A stretch of 64,000 nt of DNA, taken from Roseobacter sp. Its GTDB lineage: Bacteria; Pseudomonadota; Alphaproteobacteria; Rhodobacterales; Rhodobacteraceae. The position numbers were made by a program, and so were the translations under genes. Positions 54,996 through 63,708 of the stretch are shown one piece after another. The stretch is taken from NCBI GenBank assembly GCA_015665415.1, contig JADFAE010000026.1, forward strand, positions 108,088 to 172,087, given 5' to 3'. The notes under the pieces are model-generated. The model saw only the letters and a list, made by a program, of their open reading frames with translations. It made no database searches and had not been told where the DNA came from. The stretch's first letter is position 1. Each line of letters begins with the position of its first letter.

Positions 54996-56081
54996 TCAGG
55001 CCTCAGCTTTGATGGTTTCATCCGCGGATGCTGCAACTCTCTCAGCAGCCTCCAGCGCGCCTTCCAGGAAGCCACCAAACCCGCGTGCGGTTTCGGTTGA
55101 ACAGAAATGCACGCCGCTTTCCGCAAGGCTTCCAAGGACAGAAGGCAAGCCATAGCTGGGGTGGTAGCGAACCGGATTGTGATCCTGTGTGCGGGAGATG
55201 TCCGGGATTGTGGCCCAATCCTGCAGTTCCAGATCAAGGGGCTGCGCCATCTTGGGGCCAAACATGGCCGTGAGTTGCGCCAAAGCCTGACCCATCATGG
55301 CGTCCTTTTGTGCCTCGCGCGTGTCCGCAGGATACCCGACGAACCCGAACAAGGCGTAGGGTCCCCCTTCCATAGGTGACGCATCGTGGATTTCGACCAT
55401 GGGGCCACGGTGGCTCATCGCGTCACCCGAAAGTCCGGCATTGCGCCAATGGGGCTGATCATAGACGGCGAGGATCTTGGCCTGCCCGGCCATCCAGGTG
55501 GGGGTGTTTTTCAGGGCTTGTCTCTGAGCTGCGTCCAGCGCCGGTTTGAATTCAACGGTATCCGCGATCACCCGCGGAGGGATGGCCAGCATGATCTGCC
55601 GCGCTTCAACGGAAAGGGCCGTGCCGTCATGGTCGACAAGCGCGGTGATCTTGCCGGGCGAATGCCGGACTGATCTGAGTCTGGTTTCAGTCAGGACGTG
55701 ACCGGCATCTAGCGATCCAGCGAGCGCGTCGATCATGGCGCCCATGCCCCCGGCAAGCCGGTAGGAGCCCTGCATCGAGGCATAGCCGCGGGCGCGTTGG
55801 ACGGCACCGGATTGGTCCTGATACATCTGGTCGCCGGTTGAATATTGCTCGAACACCGGGATATTGAAACGCCGCGCCAGGGCCGCCATGCGCGGTTGGC
55901 CGGGCCAGAACCAGGCCGGGCCAAGGTCGAACTTTCCCCCCGACAGATCTTTGGTCAGGATACGCCCGCCAAGGCGGTCCTGCGCCTCGACCAGAAGGAA
56001 ATCCGTGCCGAATCGCGTCAGGTGGTCGGCAAGGGCGAGGCCAGAGAGGCCACCGCCGACGATGAGGGTGTCGGTTTGCAT
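54996..56081 (-). CDS. Flavin-containing amine oxidase family protein
   Basis: A 361-aa flavoprotein with the N-terminal FAD motif LIVGGGLSGLALADHLTR and the RLGGRI segment of the second strand (residues 6-41), the conserved GPAWFWPGQPRM, and the C-terminal FAD-binding STETARGFGGFLEGAL. It is shorter than typical monoamine oxidases (about 430-500 aa), so part of the substrate domain is trimmed. It overlaps the SDR gene by one base and ends the TetR-controlled operon. Confidence 0.88.
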   Translation of the reverse strand: MQTDTLIVGGGLSGLALADHLTRFGTDFLLVEAQDRLGGRILTKDLSGGKFDLGPAWFWPGQPRMAALARRFNIPVFEQYSTGDQMYQDQSGAVQRARGYASMQGSYRLAGGMGAMIDALAGSLDAGHVLTETRLRSVRHSPGKITALVDHDGTALSVEARQIMLAIPPRVIADTVEFKPALDAAQRQALKNTPTWMAGQAKILAVYDQPHWRNAGLSGDAMSHRGPMVEIHDASPMEGGPYALFGFVGYPADTREAQKDAMMGQALAQLTAMFGPKMAQPLDLELQDWATIPDISRTQDHNPVRYHPSYGLPSVLGSLAESGVHFCSTETARGFGGFLEGALEAAERVAASADETIKAEA

Positions 56082-56755
56082 CAGAATGCCTCCCCCATGG
56101 GTCTGAGATCCAATTCATGGGTCCAGGTGGATTGCGGTTGGTTGGCGAGCGCCAGATAAGTATCTGCGATGTCCCGGGGTTTCATCATCCTCGACGGATC
56201 CATCTTGTTCAGATCCCGGCTAGCCTTAGTGTCGACGATCCCGTCCAGGATCACATGCACCACATGCACGCCTTGCGGTCCGTATTCGCGGGCCAGGGAT
56301 TGGGTCAATGCCCGCAAACCTGCCTTGGCCGAAGCGAAGGCCGCGAAATTTTTGCCGCCGCGCAGGCTGGCCGTGGCGCCGGAAACGATGAAGGTGCCGC
56401 CCCCGGTATCGACCATCGCCGGCAAAACCCGGCTCGCCAGATTGACCGTTGACAGGACCATGGCCCGCCAGGTGGCCTCGAAATCCTCGATGCTGGTTTC
56501 CTCAAAAGCCGAAATCACGAGTTTTGCGGTGTTTTGGACAACAAGCCTTGGCGCGCCATGGGTACAGATGATGTTCCGGAGCTTAGTCTGTGTGTGTTGC
56601 GGGTCCGCCAAGTCGACCTGAAGAATTCGGTTCGCTCGCGGCGGAATCGTACGGTTCAAGCCGAAAGCCGCATAGCCATCCTGATTAAATGCCGAAACCA
56701 GCGATTGCCCAAGTCCGGGACCCGCTCCGGCGACGATTGCGAGTGGTTTGCCCAT
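56081..56755 (-). CDS. Short-chain dehydrogenase/reductase
   Basis: A 224-aa SDR protein starting MGKPLAIVAGAGPGLGQSL, with the TGxxxGxG-type cofactor motif as AGAGPGLG. The usual YxxxK catalytic pair is not evident: the expected place reads KNFAAFASAKAGLRALTQSLAREYGPQGVHV, with Phe/Ala where Tyr normally lies and Lys four residues on. A preceding Ser is in FIVSGATASLRGG. So activity as a dehydrogenase is doubtful or altered. The start at 56755 lies just behind the bicupin stop, 4 bases away. Confidence 0.8.
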   Translation of the reverse strand: MGKPLAIVAGAGPGLGQSLVSAFNQDGYAAFGLNRTIPPRANRILQVDLADPQHTQTKLRNIICTHGAPRLVVQNTAKLVISAFEETSIEDFEATWRAMVLSTVNLASRVLPAMVDTGGGTFIVSGATASLRGGKNFAAFASAKAGLRALTQSLAREYGPQGVHVVHVILDGIVDTKASRDLNKMDPSRMMKPRDIADTYLALANQPQSTWTHELDLRPMGEAF

Positions 56756-56759
56756 AGTC

Positions 56760-57437
56760 CTATCCTTTGTTGGGAATGACTGGCGGCTCCGCCAGGTGGT
56801 CTGTTTTGACCCACAGGCGCGCGCCGTCGGGTCCGGCCGTGGCACTCAGCGCCATACCCGATGGCAGACGCAGCCACGAGTTCTTCTCGAAGACCTCTCC
56901 GCCTTCTGTGAAGCTGCCCTCGATCACCAGTGCCTCGAACCCCTTGTGGCCGGTCATGTTCACATTGGCCGATGCGTCCCAGAGCTCGATCCGGACCCGT
57001 TCACGGGAATCCGCGAAAAGCGGGATTTCGGACACGCCTTCTGCGACCGGGCGCGGCGTCTCAGCCGTTGTGTCGATGGTCAGCTGGGTGCGATCTTCGG
57101 GGTCGAACTGCCACAGCTTGACAAGGATCGTAGCCCCTTCCGCCGCGCTTGGCGTGTGCGAGGTGGTCGGCGGGTTGCGCACATAGGTGCCCCTAGGGAA
57201 ATCACCGTGCTCGTCCTGAAAGACCCCTTCAAGCACCAGAAACTCTTCGCCCCCGGTATGGGTATGTGCCGAAAATGCACTTCTCGGTGCGTAGCGGACG
57301 ATCGTTGTTGCCCGTGCAACCTCATCGCCAATCCGGTCGAGCATCCGGCGATCGACACCCTTCATCGGCGAAGCGATCCAGGGCTCGCTCTCCGAATGGA
57401 CGACAGCGCGTTCGTCAAAGTTGGCGTTGATTTCCAT
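56760..57437 (-). CDS. Bicupin (ChrR-type cupin) protein
   Basis: A 225-aa protein with two cupin folds. The first carries [34 protein letters not shown] (residues about 57-90) with metal ligands H-x-H...E and the later conserved TSHTPS; this is the anti-sigma ChrR-like cupin form. The second, [34 protein letters not shown] (about 158-191), has fewer ligands. It may be a metal-binding enzyme or sensor. It lies 15 bases after the metallo-beta-lactamase-type gene. Confidence 0.85.
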   Translation of the reverse strand: MEINANFDERAVVHSESEPWIASPMKGVDRRMLDRIGDEVARATTIVRYAPRSAFSAHTHTGGEEFLVLEGVFQDEHGDFPRGTYVRNPPTTSHTPSAAEGATILVKLWQFDPEDRTQLTIDTTAETPRPVAEGVSEIPLFADSRERVRIELWDASANVNMTGHKGFEALVIEGSFTEGGEVFEKNSWLRLPSGMALSATAGPDGARLWVKTDHLAEPPVIPNKG

Positions 57438-57452
57438 TTTCTTGTCCCTTTC

Positions 57453-58430
57453 CTAAAGGTTGATTTTCATACCGACGGCAATGGGAGCAACCCGTTCACC
57501 GTATTGGCGTTCCAGCGCGTTCGTCGCGCGCCAGCCCGTGCAGTGACCAGGCATGATCAGGTCGATGTCGAATTGCGCAAAGTCATCGACGGTTTGGTCG
57601 ATGATCTTTTCATTGCCACCGGCAAGGTGAAAGCCGCCGGTCAGGCCATGGATCGGCACGCCGGGGAAATCCCTTTGTGCGGCATGAAGGACATTGACGA
57701 TGCCCGCATGGCTACAGGCCGAAAACACCATCAGCCCCTTGCCCGCGATGTTCACCGCGACATAGCGCTCATCCATCAAGAGAGGGTCGTCTTCCCAGCC
57801 CGTGCCGTCTTCGGTGCGGCGCACATGGCCCGGAAACCCGACCTCGTAATCGGTGACGCGGGGGATTTCGCCCGAGATGTAGAACATGTCGTCCAGCACG
57901 CTGAGCGGCTGATCTGTGACAACCGGAGACGCCCCCTGGTCGGCCAGCTCTTCGGGCGTGGCGATTTCACGAATTTCGACCAGCTCTCCGGATGAGAGCG
58001 GAAAAGCGCGTTTGGCAAACATCCCGGGGTGCAGATAAACTGGCAACTCGCCGTTCTGGCCGTCCTTGCGGATCAGGTCAATGGCCGCGGGAATGCCGCC
58101 CGCGTGGTCCCAATGGCCATGCGACAGGGCGATGGCCTCAATTGCGCCAAAGGATGTTCCAAGCCGCGACGCGTTGTATTCGACGGCAAAATCCACCGGG
58201 CCCGCATCGAAAAGAAGTGTGTGTTCGGTATCACCGCGCCGGGCGGTGATGATCAACGCAAGGCCGTGATTGGCGCAACATTGACCGGCGCCCGATATTT
58301 GCTCCATCCCGGCGTTGTGAAGATTGACCCATTCATGGGTGAACCCTTCGGGCACGCTGGACAGGCTGTCCGTCACATTATCGATCAGAACTAGGATCTC
58401 GACGTTGTCAATGGGTTGTAAAGAGGACAT
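57453..58430 (-). CDS. Metallo-beta-lactamase-fold hydrolase
   Basis: A 325-aa protein with the metal motif LSHGHWDHAGG (H-x-H-x-D-H, residues about 100-110), a further conserved segment PGHCTGWRA near 295 and an internal GLMVFSACSHAGIVNV. This is the group of MBL hydrolases resembling dihydropteroate-type enzymes, whose substrates are mostly unknown. GGAG lies 8 bases before the ATG at 58430; an earlier in-frame start would add 17 residues. It lies 61 bases downstream of the PfpI gene. Confidence 0.86.
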   Translation of the reverse strand: MSSLQPIDNVEILVLIDNVTDSLSSVPEGFTHEWVNLHNAGMEQISGAGQCCANHGLALIITARRGDTEHTLLFDAGPVDFAVEYNASRLGTSFGAIEAIALSHGHWDHAGGIPAAIDLIRKDGQNGELPVYLHPGMFAKRAFPLSSGELVEIREIATPEELADQGASPVVTDQPLSVLDDMFYISGEIPRVTDYEVGFPGHVRRTEDGTGWEDDPLLMDERYVAVNIAGKGLMVFSACSHAGIVNVLHAAQRDFPGVPIHGLTGGFHLAGGNEKIIDQTVDDFAQFDIDLIMPGHCTGWRATNALERQYGERVAPIAVGMKINL

Positions 58431-58491
58431 GGGACATACTCCTGCGTTGGGGGAAAGCATGGGGCGGTTGGACCGCCCCATGCGATTGGCC

Positions 58492-59211
58492 TTATTCGGC
58501 AGCCAGTGCCAAGTTGGCCAAGCGCTGCTTGAGCGCTTCCGCGAGTGGCGGGGCGGAGGCCGGGCTTTGGCCAGTCATCAGGGCACCATCTTCGACAACG
58601 TTGGCCTCCCAGTTGGCCTTGCTGACATAGTTGGCGCCACGTCCTTTCAATTCGTCTTCAAGCGAGAAGAGCAGGTGATGCAGAAGTTCGATCTCGGTGT
58701 CTTCTTCGTTCTTGAACCCGGTCAGGCTGAGGCCGTCCACCAGATAGCTGCCGTCAGATTTCTTGATATCCCGCAGGATGGCCGGGGCGTGGCAGACCAT
58801 CGCGACAGGCCGGTCGGATTCGTAGAAATCGCGGATCATCTTGATGGTATAGCTGTCGGACGCCAGATCCCAGATCAGACCATAGCCGCCAGGCACGAAG
58901 AGCGCATCAAAGGTCGAATAGTCGATCTCGCGCAGTTTGCGGGTGTTCTGTACCGCGAACATGGCCACCGGATCGTTGAAGAAACGGTCGGTGTTCTCGG
59001 TGGTGAAGGGGGCCTTCATCGACAAGAGGTCAATGGGCGCGTTGCCGCCTTGGGGCGAGGCAAAGACAACTTCATAGCCCGCTTCCGTCAGGACATAGTA
59101 CGGGGTTGCAACCTCTTCGAACCAGGTGCCGGTTTGCTTGCCCGAGATGCCCATTTCGTCAACGGACGACATGACCAGCAGGACGCGTTTCTGTTTGTTT
59201 CCGGTAGCCAT
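58492..59211 (-). CDS. DJ-1/PfpI (type 1 glutamine amidotransferase-like) protein
   Basis: A 239-aa protein of the HchA/PfpI branch. The nucleophile elbow is VAMVCHAPAILRD (Cys at about residue 137), with an upstream Glu in the family position, and FVPGGYGLIWDLA preceding it. Such proteins act as glyoxalases, deglycases or chaperones. It is the first gene of the minus-strand operon and lies 108 bases from the divergent TetR gene. Confidence 0.88.
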   Translation of the reverse strand: MATGNKQKRVLLVMSSVDEMGISGKQTGTWFEEVATPYYVLTEAGYEVVFASPQGGNAPIDLLSMKAPFTTENTDRFFNDPVAMFAVQNTRKLREIDYSTFDALFVPGGYGLIWDLASDSYTIKMIRDFYESDRPVAMVCHAPAILRDIKKSDGSYLVDGLSLTGFKNEEDTEIELLHHLLFSLEDELKGRGANYVSKANWEANVVEDGALMTGQSPASAPPLAEALKQRLANLALAAE

Positions 59212-59234
59212 CGGTGTGTTCCTTTCCTTGATGT

Positions 59235-59252
59235 CTATCTATCAGTAGGTAG
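59235..59252. promoter_or_regulatory. TetR operator-like dyad before the PfpI gene
   Basis: CTATCTA (59235-59241), TCAG and TAGGTAG (59246-59252) form a dyad with one mismatch. It shares the 11-mer CTATCTATCAG with the second site at 59289-59299, 54 bases away. Confidence 0.65.
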
Positions 59253-59291
59253 GCAACAATTAGAGCTTGATTCACTCGCTGTCAACGACTA

Positions 59292-59307
59292 TCTATCAGC
59301 TGATAGA
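59292..59307. promoter_or_regulatory. TetR operator: perfect 16-bp palindrome
   Basis: TCTATCAG (59292-59299) is followed directly by its exact inverse CTGATAGA (59300-59307), 12 bases before the TetR ATG. Size, symmetry and place between divergent genes fit a TetR operator. Confidence 0.8.
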
Positions 59308-59319
59308 CGGGAGACAGAT

Positions 59320-59865
59320 ATGCCACTGACAATGAAAGAGAAAATTCTCATTGCCGCCGAAAAGCGCGTGCGGAGCGCAGGCTTTACGGAGACGAGTTTC
59401 CGTGATCTGGCAAATGATGTTGGAATCAAAAGCGCCAGCGTTCACTACCATTTCCCCACGAAACCGGATCTTGGTGAGGCACTCGTCACCCGCTATGCCG
59501 AGCAGTTCAAAGCTGAGTTGGACAAGATTGGCCTTGACGACTTGCACGCCGCCCTGGACGGTTTCATTTCGCTCTACTCCAATGCATTTGTGCTGAACGA
59601 ATCCATATGTCTTTGCGCCGTCATGGGGGCTGAAGCCATTGGGCTGCCCGAAAACGTCAACCAACGCACAAAGGCTTTCTTCGAGTTGAACAAGGCATGG
59701 CTTGAGGCCTTGCTCGTCAAGCATGGTGTCGGGGACGGAGGAGACGCTGCAAGCCTCATCGTTGCGGCGCTTGAGGGGGGTATGATCGTGGCCTCCGCTT
59801 CAAACGACCGCTCATTGTTTGAGCAGGTCGCCAAGGCGGCAATTCGCGGCATCGGTTCGATTTAG
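59320..59865 (+). CDS. TetR-family transcriptional repressor
   Basis: A 181-aa repressor with the N-terminal HTH KEKILIAAEKRVRSAGFTETSFRDLANDVGIKSASVHYHFPTKPDLGEALV (residues about 6-56). The C-terminal ligand domain has no marked feature. GGGAG lies 8 bases before the ATG; the long open frame upstream is antisense to other genes and not part of it. It is divergent from the PfpI operon with two dyads between, so it probably represses that operon and itself. Confidence 0.92.
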   Translation: MPLTMKEKILIAAEKRVRSAGFTETSFRDLANDVGIKSASVHYHFPTKPDLGEALVTRYAEQFKAELDKIGLDDLHAALDGFISLYSNAFVLNESICLCAVMGAEAIGLPENVNQRTKAFFELNKAWLEALLVKHGVGDGGDAASLIVAALEGGMIVASASNDRSLFEQVAKAAIRGIGSI

Positions 59866-60529
59866 GGGGGCGAAGCCCGCAGGGCACCCCATGCGCAGGG
59901 CCGGTCCCCTTGTTCAGCTGGGAACCTTGCGCACCCGTTGGCGATCAACCCATTTGGCGCAATGCTCCGTCTGGAATTTGCTGAAATCTGTGTTGCAACA
60001 CGCCCGCAAACAGGAAACTGCACTTCGCAGCCGAAAACCCATCGCCGCGGATACAAGGGCTTTCAATGTCTGAAATCGCTGCACAACCCAAATGTCGATC
60101 GGTCCGCTTTTTGCTTTTTCCATCCTGTACGCAGCAAAAGGCCAGTTCGAAATTTGTCTATGACCGCGCCGTTGAATGACCAGAAACGGGAAATCTGCCG
60201 CGCTATAGCAAAACTCGCGCCGGGACTCCGAGCAATTGCTGCATCAGCAATAGCTGCAACTGCATAAGTCTGCAAAGTCCCGCTCTTCGCCAGTTCAAAC
60301 CTAACGCGGCGAAGGGCAGCTGCAACCAGCAGCGGACACTCGTGCCAAGCGCGGCGAACGACCGTTTCGAGCCCAAAGTGCGTGATGCTGCGCTCGGTTC
60401 CAATGGCGGCTAAGTGCAAAGCTGGGCCTTTAAAGCGTTAGCCGAAATAGTTAAATTAACATTGCGCTTTCAGGGTCTTGCGCGAATGGATGCAGCACCT
60501 AGGATGAATTTAGTAAGGAGATATTCGGC
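59866..60529. other. 664-base region without a supported gene
   Basis: Short frames exist on both strands but none has a ribosome site and a plausible protein. The part 60331-60395 carries degenerate words shared with two other gaps. The last 60 bases before 60530 are AT-rich and probably hold the promoter of the orphan gene. Confidence 0.5.
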
Positions 60530-61498
60530 GTGAAGCCAATAATTATTGACGCGGCCACAATATTTGATCCCGCTAGGTTGATTGCAGTCTTGGCATCTGT
60601 CGATGTGCGTCATTCGGAAGTCTGGGTTTCCCAACGATATGACCACATAAAAGAAAAAGATTTCATTACCGGGTTTGGTACCGAAACCAAGTTTGCACTT
60701 CTTCCAGACCCATCGGGAAGATTTAAAGCAGATCCATTGGAGGTACCTGAGGCCAACGAAAAATTGGACCCAAAACAGTACATGACAGGCCCGAAGATCC
60801 TTCGATGGGCACTCAGCAAAGGAATGGCCGTCCCCAAGGATCTGTATCGGTACGAAGAACTAGCCATCAGCTTAGAAAATGAAAATAAGATCAGCGGTCT
60901 CTCTGAAGCGATTATGCTTGGCGCTCCGGCTGAGTATGACATTCGGGCAGGCAAGGAGCTAACTGAGGAGTATCTAAAGCGTACAGGCCGGGAAACACTC
61001 GGTCCTGAATATGCATGGCGATTGGAGCCTTATGGAATAGGCCATGGCTTAGGGCTGATTTTGGCGGCTGCCCAAGAGGACAACGTTGAACCATTTATTA
61101 GCCATCCAAATTTTCGAGACAACATCTCAACCCATAATTACACATACTACGAACGAAATAGAAGAATTACGTCGGTAACCGAAAAACAGGGAGAGCAAGA
61201 AGGCTACTCTATTCAGGACGCAATTGAGTTATCGAAAACTATTCTTTCATGCCCTGAGCCAGTCGATATATCGCAGGTCGCCTTCTATTTGGATCAAAAA
61301 GAGCGAATAGACCATATAACCGGGATCATCACAGCATCCCGTGATCTGGAAACGAGAAGCAAAGACATTGGGATCATGACCAGCAAGGCAGTAGGAACCT
61401 ATGCAGTGGATGCAGCTGTTTTTGGAGGGCTACCTGTTACAACTGGGTTGGCGTCGATATACGACGTCGGCGCTCGATTTTTCAGAAGAAAAAAGTAG
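60530..61498 (+). CDS. Orphan 322-aa protein
   Basis: A 322-aa protein without a recognised family. The start is GTG at 60530 with AAGGAG 9 bases upstream. It looks soluble: mixed alpha/beta composition, a Gly-rich central stretch (EPYGIGHGLGLILAAAQ, about residues 166-182), and a C-terminal MTSKAVGTYAVDAAVFGGLPVTTG that might be a membrane-associated or amphipathic helix. Base composition is noticeably richer in A and T than the flanking genes, suggesting recent transfer. It lies alone between two non-coding gaps. Confidence 0.65.
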   Translation: MKPIIIDAATIFDPARLIAVLASVDVRHSEVWVSQRYDHIKEKDFITGFGTETKFALLPDPSGRFKADPLEVPEANEKLDPKQYMTGPKILRWALSKGMAVPKDLYRYEELAISLENENKISGLSEAIMLGAPAEYDIRAGKELTEEYLKRTGRETLGPEYAWRLEPYGIGHGLGLILAAAQEDNVEPFISHPNFRDNISTHNYTYYERNRRITSVTEKQGEQEGYSIQDAIELSKTILSCPEPVDISQVAFYLDQKERIDHITGIITASRDLETRSKDIGIMTSKAVGTYAVDAAVFGGLPVTTGLASIYDVGARFFRRKK

Positions 61499-61833
61499 AA
61501 CAAATTTAAAAATGTTTGATGCGTTGCGCAAAATGTCAGGTTTGACCCGGGAGCGGTCATAGCTCGCGCTGCGTCCTACGGCAGAAAAGTTGCGCAAAGC
61601 AGTCATCTATCCCGGGCGCGCGAATGACTGATTTCTCCGCATGCGCACCCTTCAAGGAAATCGCAGACATGTGCGGATTGCCGCAGGACGAATTTCTGAT
61701 CCTCCCTACAAACCTTCTGACCACTCCAACATTTGCAGTTAGCTCTCAGGGAACGTCTTCGGCTTTGAGTTGCTTAGGTGGAAACACCCGAAATTGGGTC
61801 CGGATGTTTGTTTCCGATCCACGTTGTATTCGA
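61499..61833. other. 335-base region without a supported gene
   Basis: No gene is supported. One further copy of AGGTTTGAC occurs at 61538-61546. Part of the frame starting at 61624 reads FKEIADMCGLPQDEF, which might be a fragment of an older gene, but this is not certain. Confidence 0.45.
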
Positions 61834-62358
61834 TCAAATGGGGTTCTCGAGCACTGCTTTAATCGGCAAAAACAGCCGCTTCGGGTCTTCCGATGGATTC
61901 AACGGGCGAAATCCCAGGTTTGTATAAAACGCCATGCGTTGCTCAAAGCGTTCGTCTTCAAACACATCCAGTATCACTGCCGCCGCGCCGATGGTTTCGG
62001 ACACCTCCAGCGCCTTTGCCAAAGCATCGGCCATCAGAGCCCCACCTAAACCCTCACCCTGAACGGACAGGTCTGTTGCCAGCGCCGCCAGGTAAACCGC
62101 CGGTATCGGGTGGCGCTCTCGGCGCCTGGAAAGGGCCGGTGACGCCTCTGCCTCCACCGAATGGGCTGACAGGCCGTAGAAGCCAACTACGCGCCCCTCC
62201 GCGTCCAAAGCGCACCAGACCCGCAGGCGGTTGGCCTTGATCTGATCGGTGATGCTTTCCTTGAACCAGCGGTCCATCCCTGTAACACCACAAGAAAAAG
62301 CCCCGCGATCATGCGAGGCCTTGTCGAACCGCTCAACCCGGAATTTTGGTTTAGTCAT
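61834..62358 (-). CDS. GNAT-type toxin of a TacT/DUF1778 toxin-antitoxin pair
   Basis: A 174-aa GNAT enzyme like TacT, which acetylates charged tRNA to stop translation. It has the start FDKASHDRGAFSCGVTGMDRWFKE with the typical 'FDCG...LDxWF' pattern, the acetyl-CoA loop ATDLSVQGEGLGGALMADAL (about residues 93-112) and MAFYTNLGFRPL (Tyr at about 145). It overlaps the antitoxin gene by 8 bases, with the antitoxin first. Confidence 0.9.
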   Translation of the reverse strand: MTKPKFRVERFDKASHDRGAFSCGVTGMDRWFKESITDQIKANRLRVWCALDAEGRVVGFYGLSAHSVEAEASPALSRRRERHPIPAVYLAALATDLSVQGEGLGGALMADALAKALEVSETIGAAAVILDVFEDERFEQRMAFYTNLGFRPLNPSEDPKRLFLPIKAVLENPI

Positions 62359-62659
62359 CTGCGATCAGCTCACGTCGTTTAGTGAACAGATCGGTCAGTG
62401 CAGCACTCGGCTGGGCGGGTTGGTCGATGGCGTCCGCAAAAGCATCGAACGCTTTAGTGGGCAAGACGCTCCTGTGCTGCGCGGCTTCGATGTCCTGCGC
62501 GGCACGATAAGCGACCGATGTGATAAAGGTGCTGGCGTCCATCCCAACAGCCAATGAGGCGCGTTCAATCGCATCCAAAACGGATGGTTTGAGGCGCAAA
62601 TCCTTGCGATGTGACTTCGGCTCACGCAGGGCCGATGTGGTGTCCTGAACCTGAATCAT
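62351..62659 (-). CDS. DUF1778 (TacA-like) antitoxin
   Basis: A 102-aa antitoxin with an N-terminal ribbon-helix-helix domain (KDLRLKPSVLDAIERASLAVGMDASTFITSVAYRAAQDI, about residues 19-57) and a C-terminal toxin-neutralising tail with FDAFADAIDQPAQPSAALTDLF, the usual DUF1778 ending. It binds DNA and blocks the acetyltransferase encoded by the overlapping gene. Confidence 0.92.
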   Translation of the reverse strand: MIQVQDTTSALREPKSHRKDLRLKPSVLDAIERASLAVGMDASTFITSVAYRAAQDIEAAQHRSVLPTKAFDAFADAIDQPAQPSAALTDLFTKRRELIADD

Positions 62660-62886
62660 GGTGATCTCCTTACTGCGTCAAGATAATGTACAATGTACGT
62701 ACAAGTCAAGATCAATGCGTGCGGTGAGTTAAGGAGGGATTTACAGCGCCTAGAGGTGGAGATTTTCGCGTATTTTGCGGCGGAAATCCATGTGAAGTAA
62801 TCACCCCTATTTCTTGCCATCTTCCTTCACCGCTTTTTCTCTTATTTTTATGGCTTTGCAAGTTTAGGCAGAATTGCCCCCTATCT

Positions 62887-63708
62887 TCACCCATGTTGCG
62901 CTCTGGTAGTGCGCATTGAAATCGGTACAAACGCCGTTCCTGAGACCGTATCGGGAATAGGATGTTTCCTTCGGCTATGCGCAGCACAGACCAGCTTTTC
63001 CAAAGCATCCTTCTGCGCTTCCCATGTGACACTCCCCAACGGCGCGGGTGTTCGGGCAGGCAACCAGAACCCTAAGTGCTGACCGTGACGAACGGATGGC
63101 AGAAGGCGTTCCAGAGGTGGCATGCCCACTCTGGCGAGCCGGTCATCCCAATCCCGAACGAAACAGATACCCCTTGGAACGAATATTGGTTGGTATTGAT
63201 CGTGGGGAACGCCGGATTGCCCTTCATCAGGCAAATCCGGCGCGCGCTTGCGCCCATGTTCTTTTCTAAGTTCTTGTTTTCTATTCGGGGGGCGATCCTG
63301 TCCCCCTTTGCTGGACAAACCTGTCCGGCTTTGTGGACAAGAATGCCCCCTTTTGGCGCGGGATAACGGGACAATTTTGTCCCCCTCCCGGCGGCGAATT
63401 GTGGCTCGTTTCAAGGCAGTTTCTGTCGGGCGGTAGCGAGATGATTTCCCTTTGTTCGTACCGCGCTCGATGGCCATGTAGCCAGCCGCTTCAACTTTGT
63501 TTAGCGCACGCTTTATCGATTTAGCGTGTTTGCCGATGGCTGCACCAATGGTTTCGAAGGAAGGGTGACTTTCGCCTGTTTCATGATCTGCATGGGCCAA
63601 AGTAAGATAGAGAGCCACACGCAACGCGTTGTCATCAAGGTCATGATCCGTGACCATTTCCAGCAGATACTGGAGTTTGATTTTGCAGAAGGGCAAGGTC
63701 TCAGACAT
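62887..63708 (-). CDS. HTH-domain, replication-initiator-like protein
   Basis: A 273-aa protein. The N-terminal part has an HTH_36-type winged helix (LRVALYLTLAHADHETGESHPSFETIGAAIGKHAKSIKRALNKVEAAGYMAIERG, about residues 30-84), as in phage and element replication proteins. The middle is rich in Arg, Lys and Gly with low-complexity composition (CPQSRTGLSSKGGQDRPPNRKQELRKEHGRKRA), and the C-terminal 100 residues are not recognised. GGAGG precedes the ATG by 5 bases. It lies next to the right end, divergent from attR. A role in autonomous replication of the excised element is possible, not shown. Confidence 0.72.
   Translation of the reverse strand: MSETLPFCKIKLQYLLEMVTDHDLDDNALRVALYLTLAHADHETGESHPSFETIGAAIGKHAKSIKRALNKVEAAGYMAIERGTNKGKSSRYRPTETALKRATIRRREGDKIVPLSRAKRGHSCPQSRTGLSSKGGQDRPPNRKQELRKEHGRKRAPDLPDEGQSGVPHDQYQPIFVPRGICFVRDWDDRLARVGMPPLERLLPSVRHGQHLGFWLPARTPAPLGSVTWEAQKDALEKLVCAAHSRRKHPIPDTVSGTAFVPISMRTTRAQHG

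Noticed and set aside
56748..57995. A 415-codon plus-strand frame
   Set aside because: Antisense to the bicupin and metallo-beta-lactamase-type genes, which have clear motifs.
58324..59319. Long upstream extension of the TetR frame
   Set aside because: It runs antisense through the PfpI gene. The HTH and a ribosome site show the real start at 59320.
61624..62049. A 141-codon plus-strand frame
   Set aside because: Its second half is antisense to the GNAT toxin gene and the first half has no sure family match.
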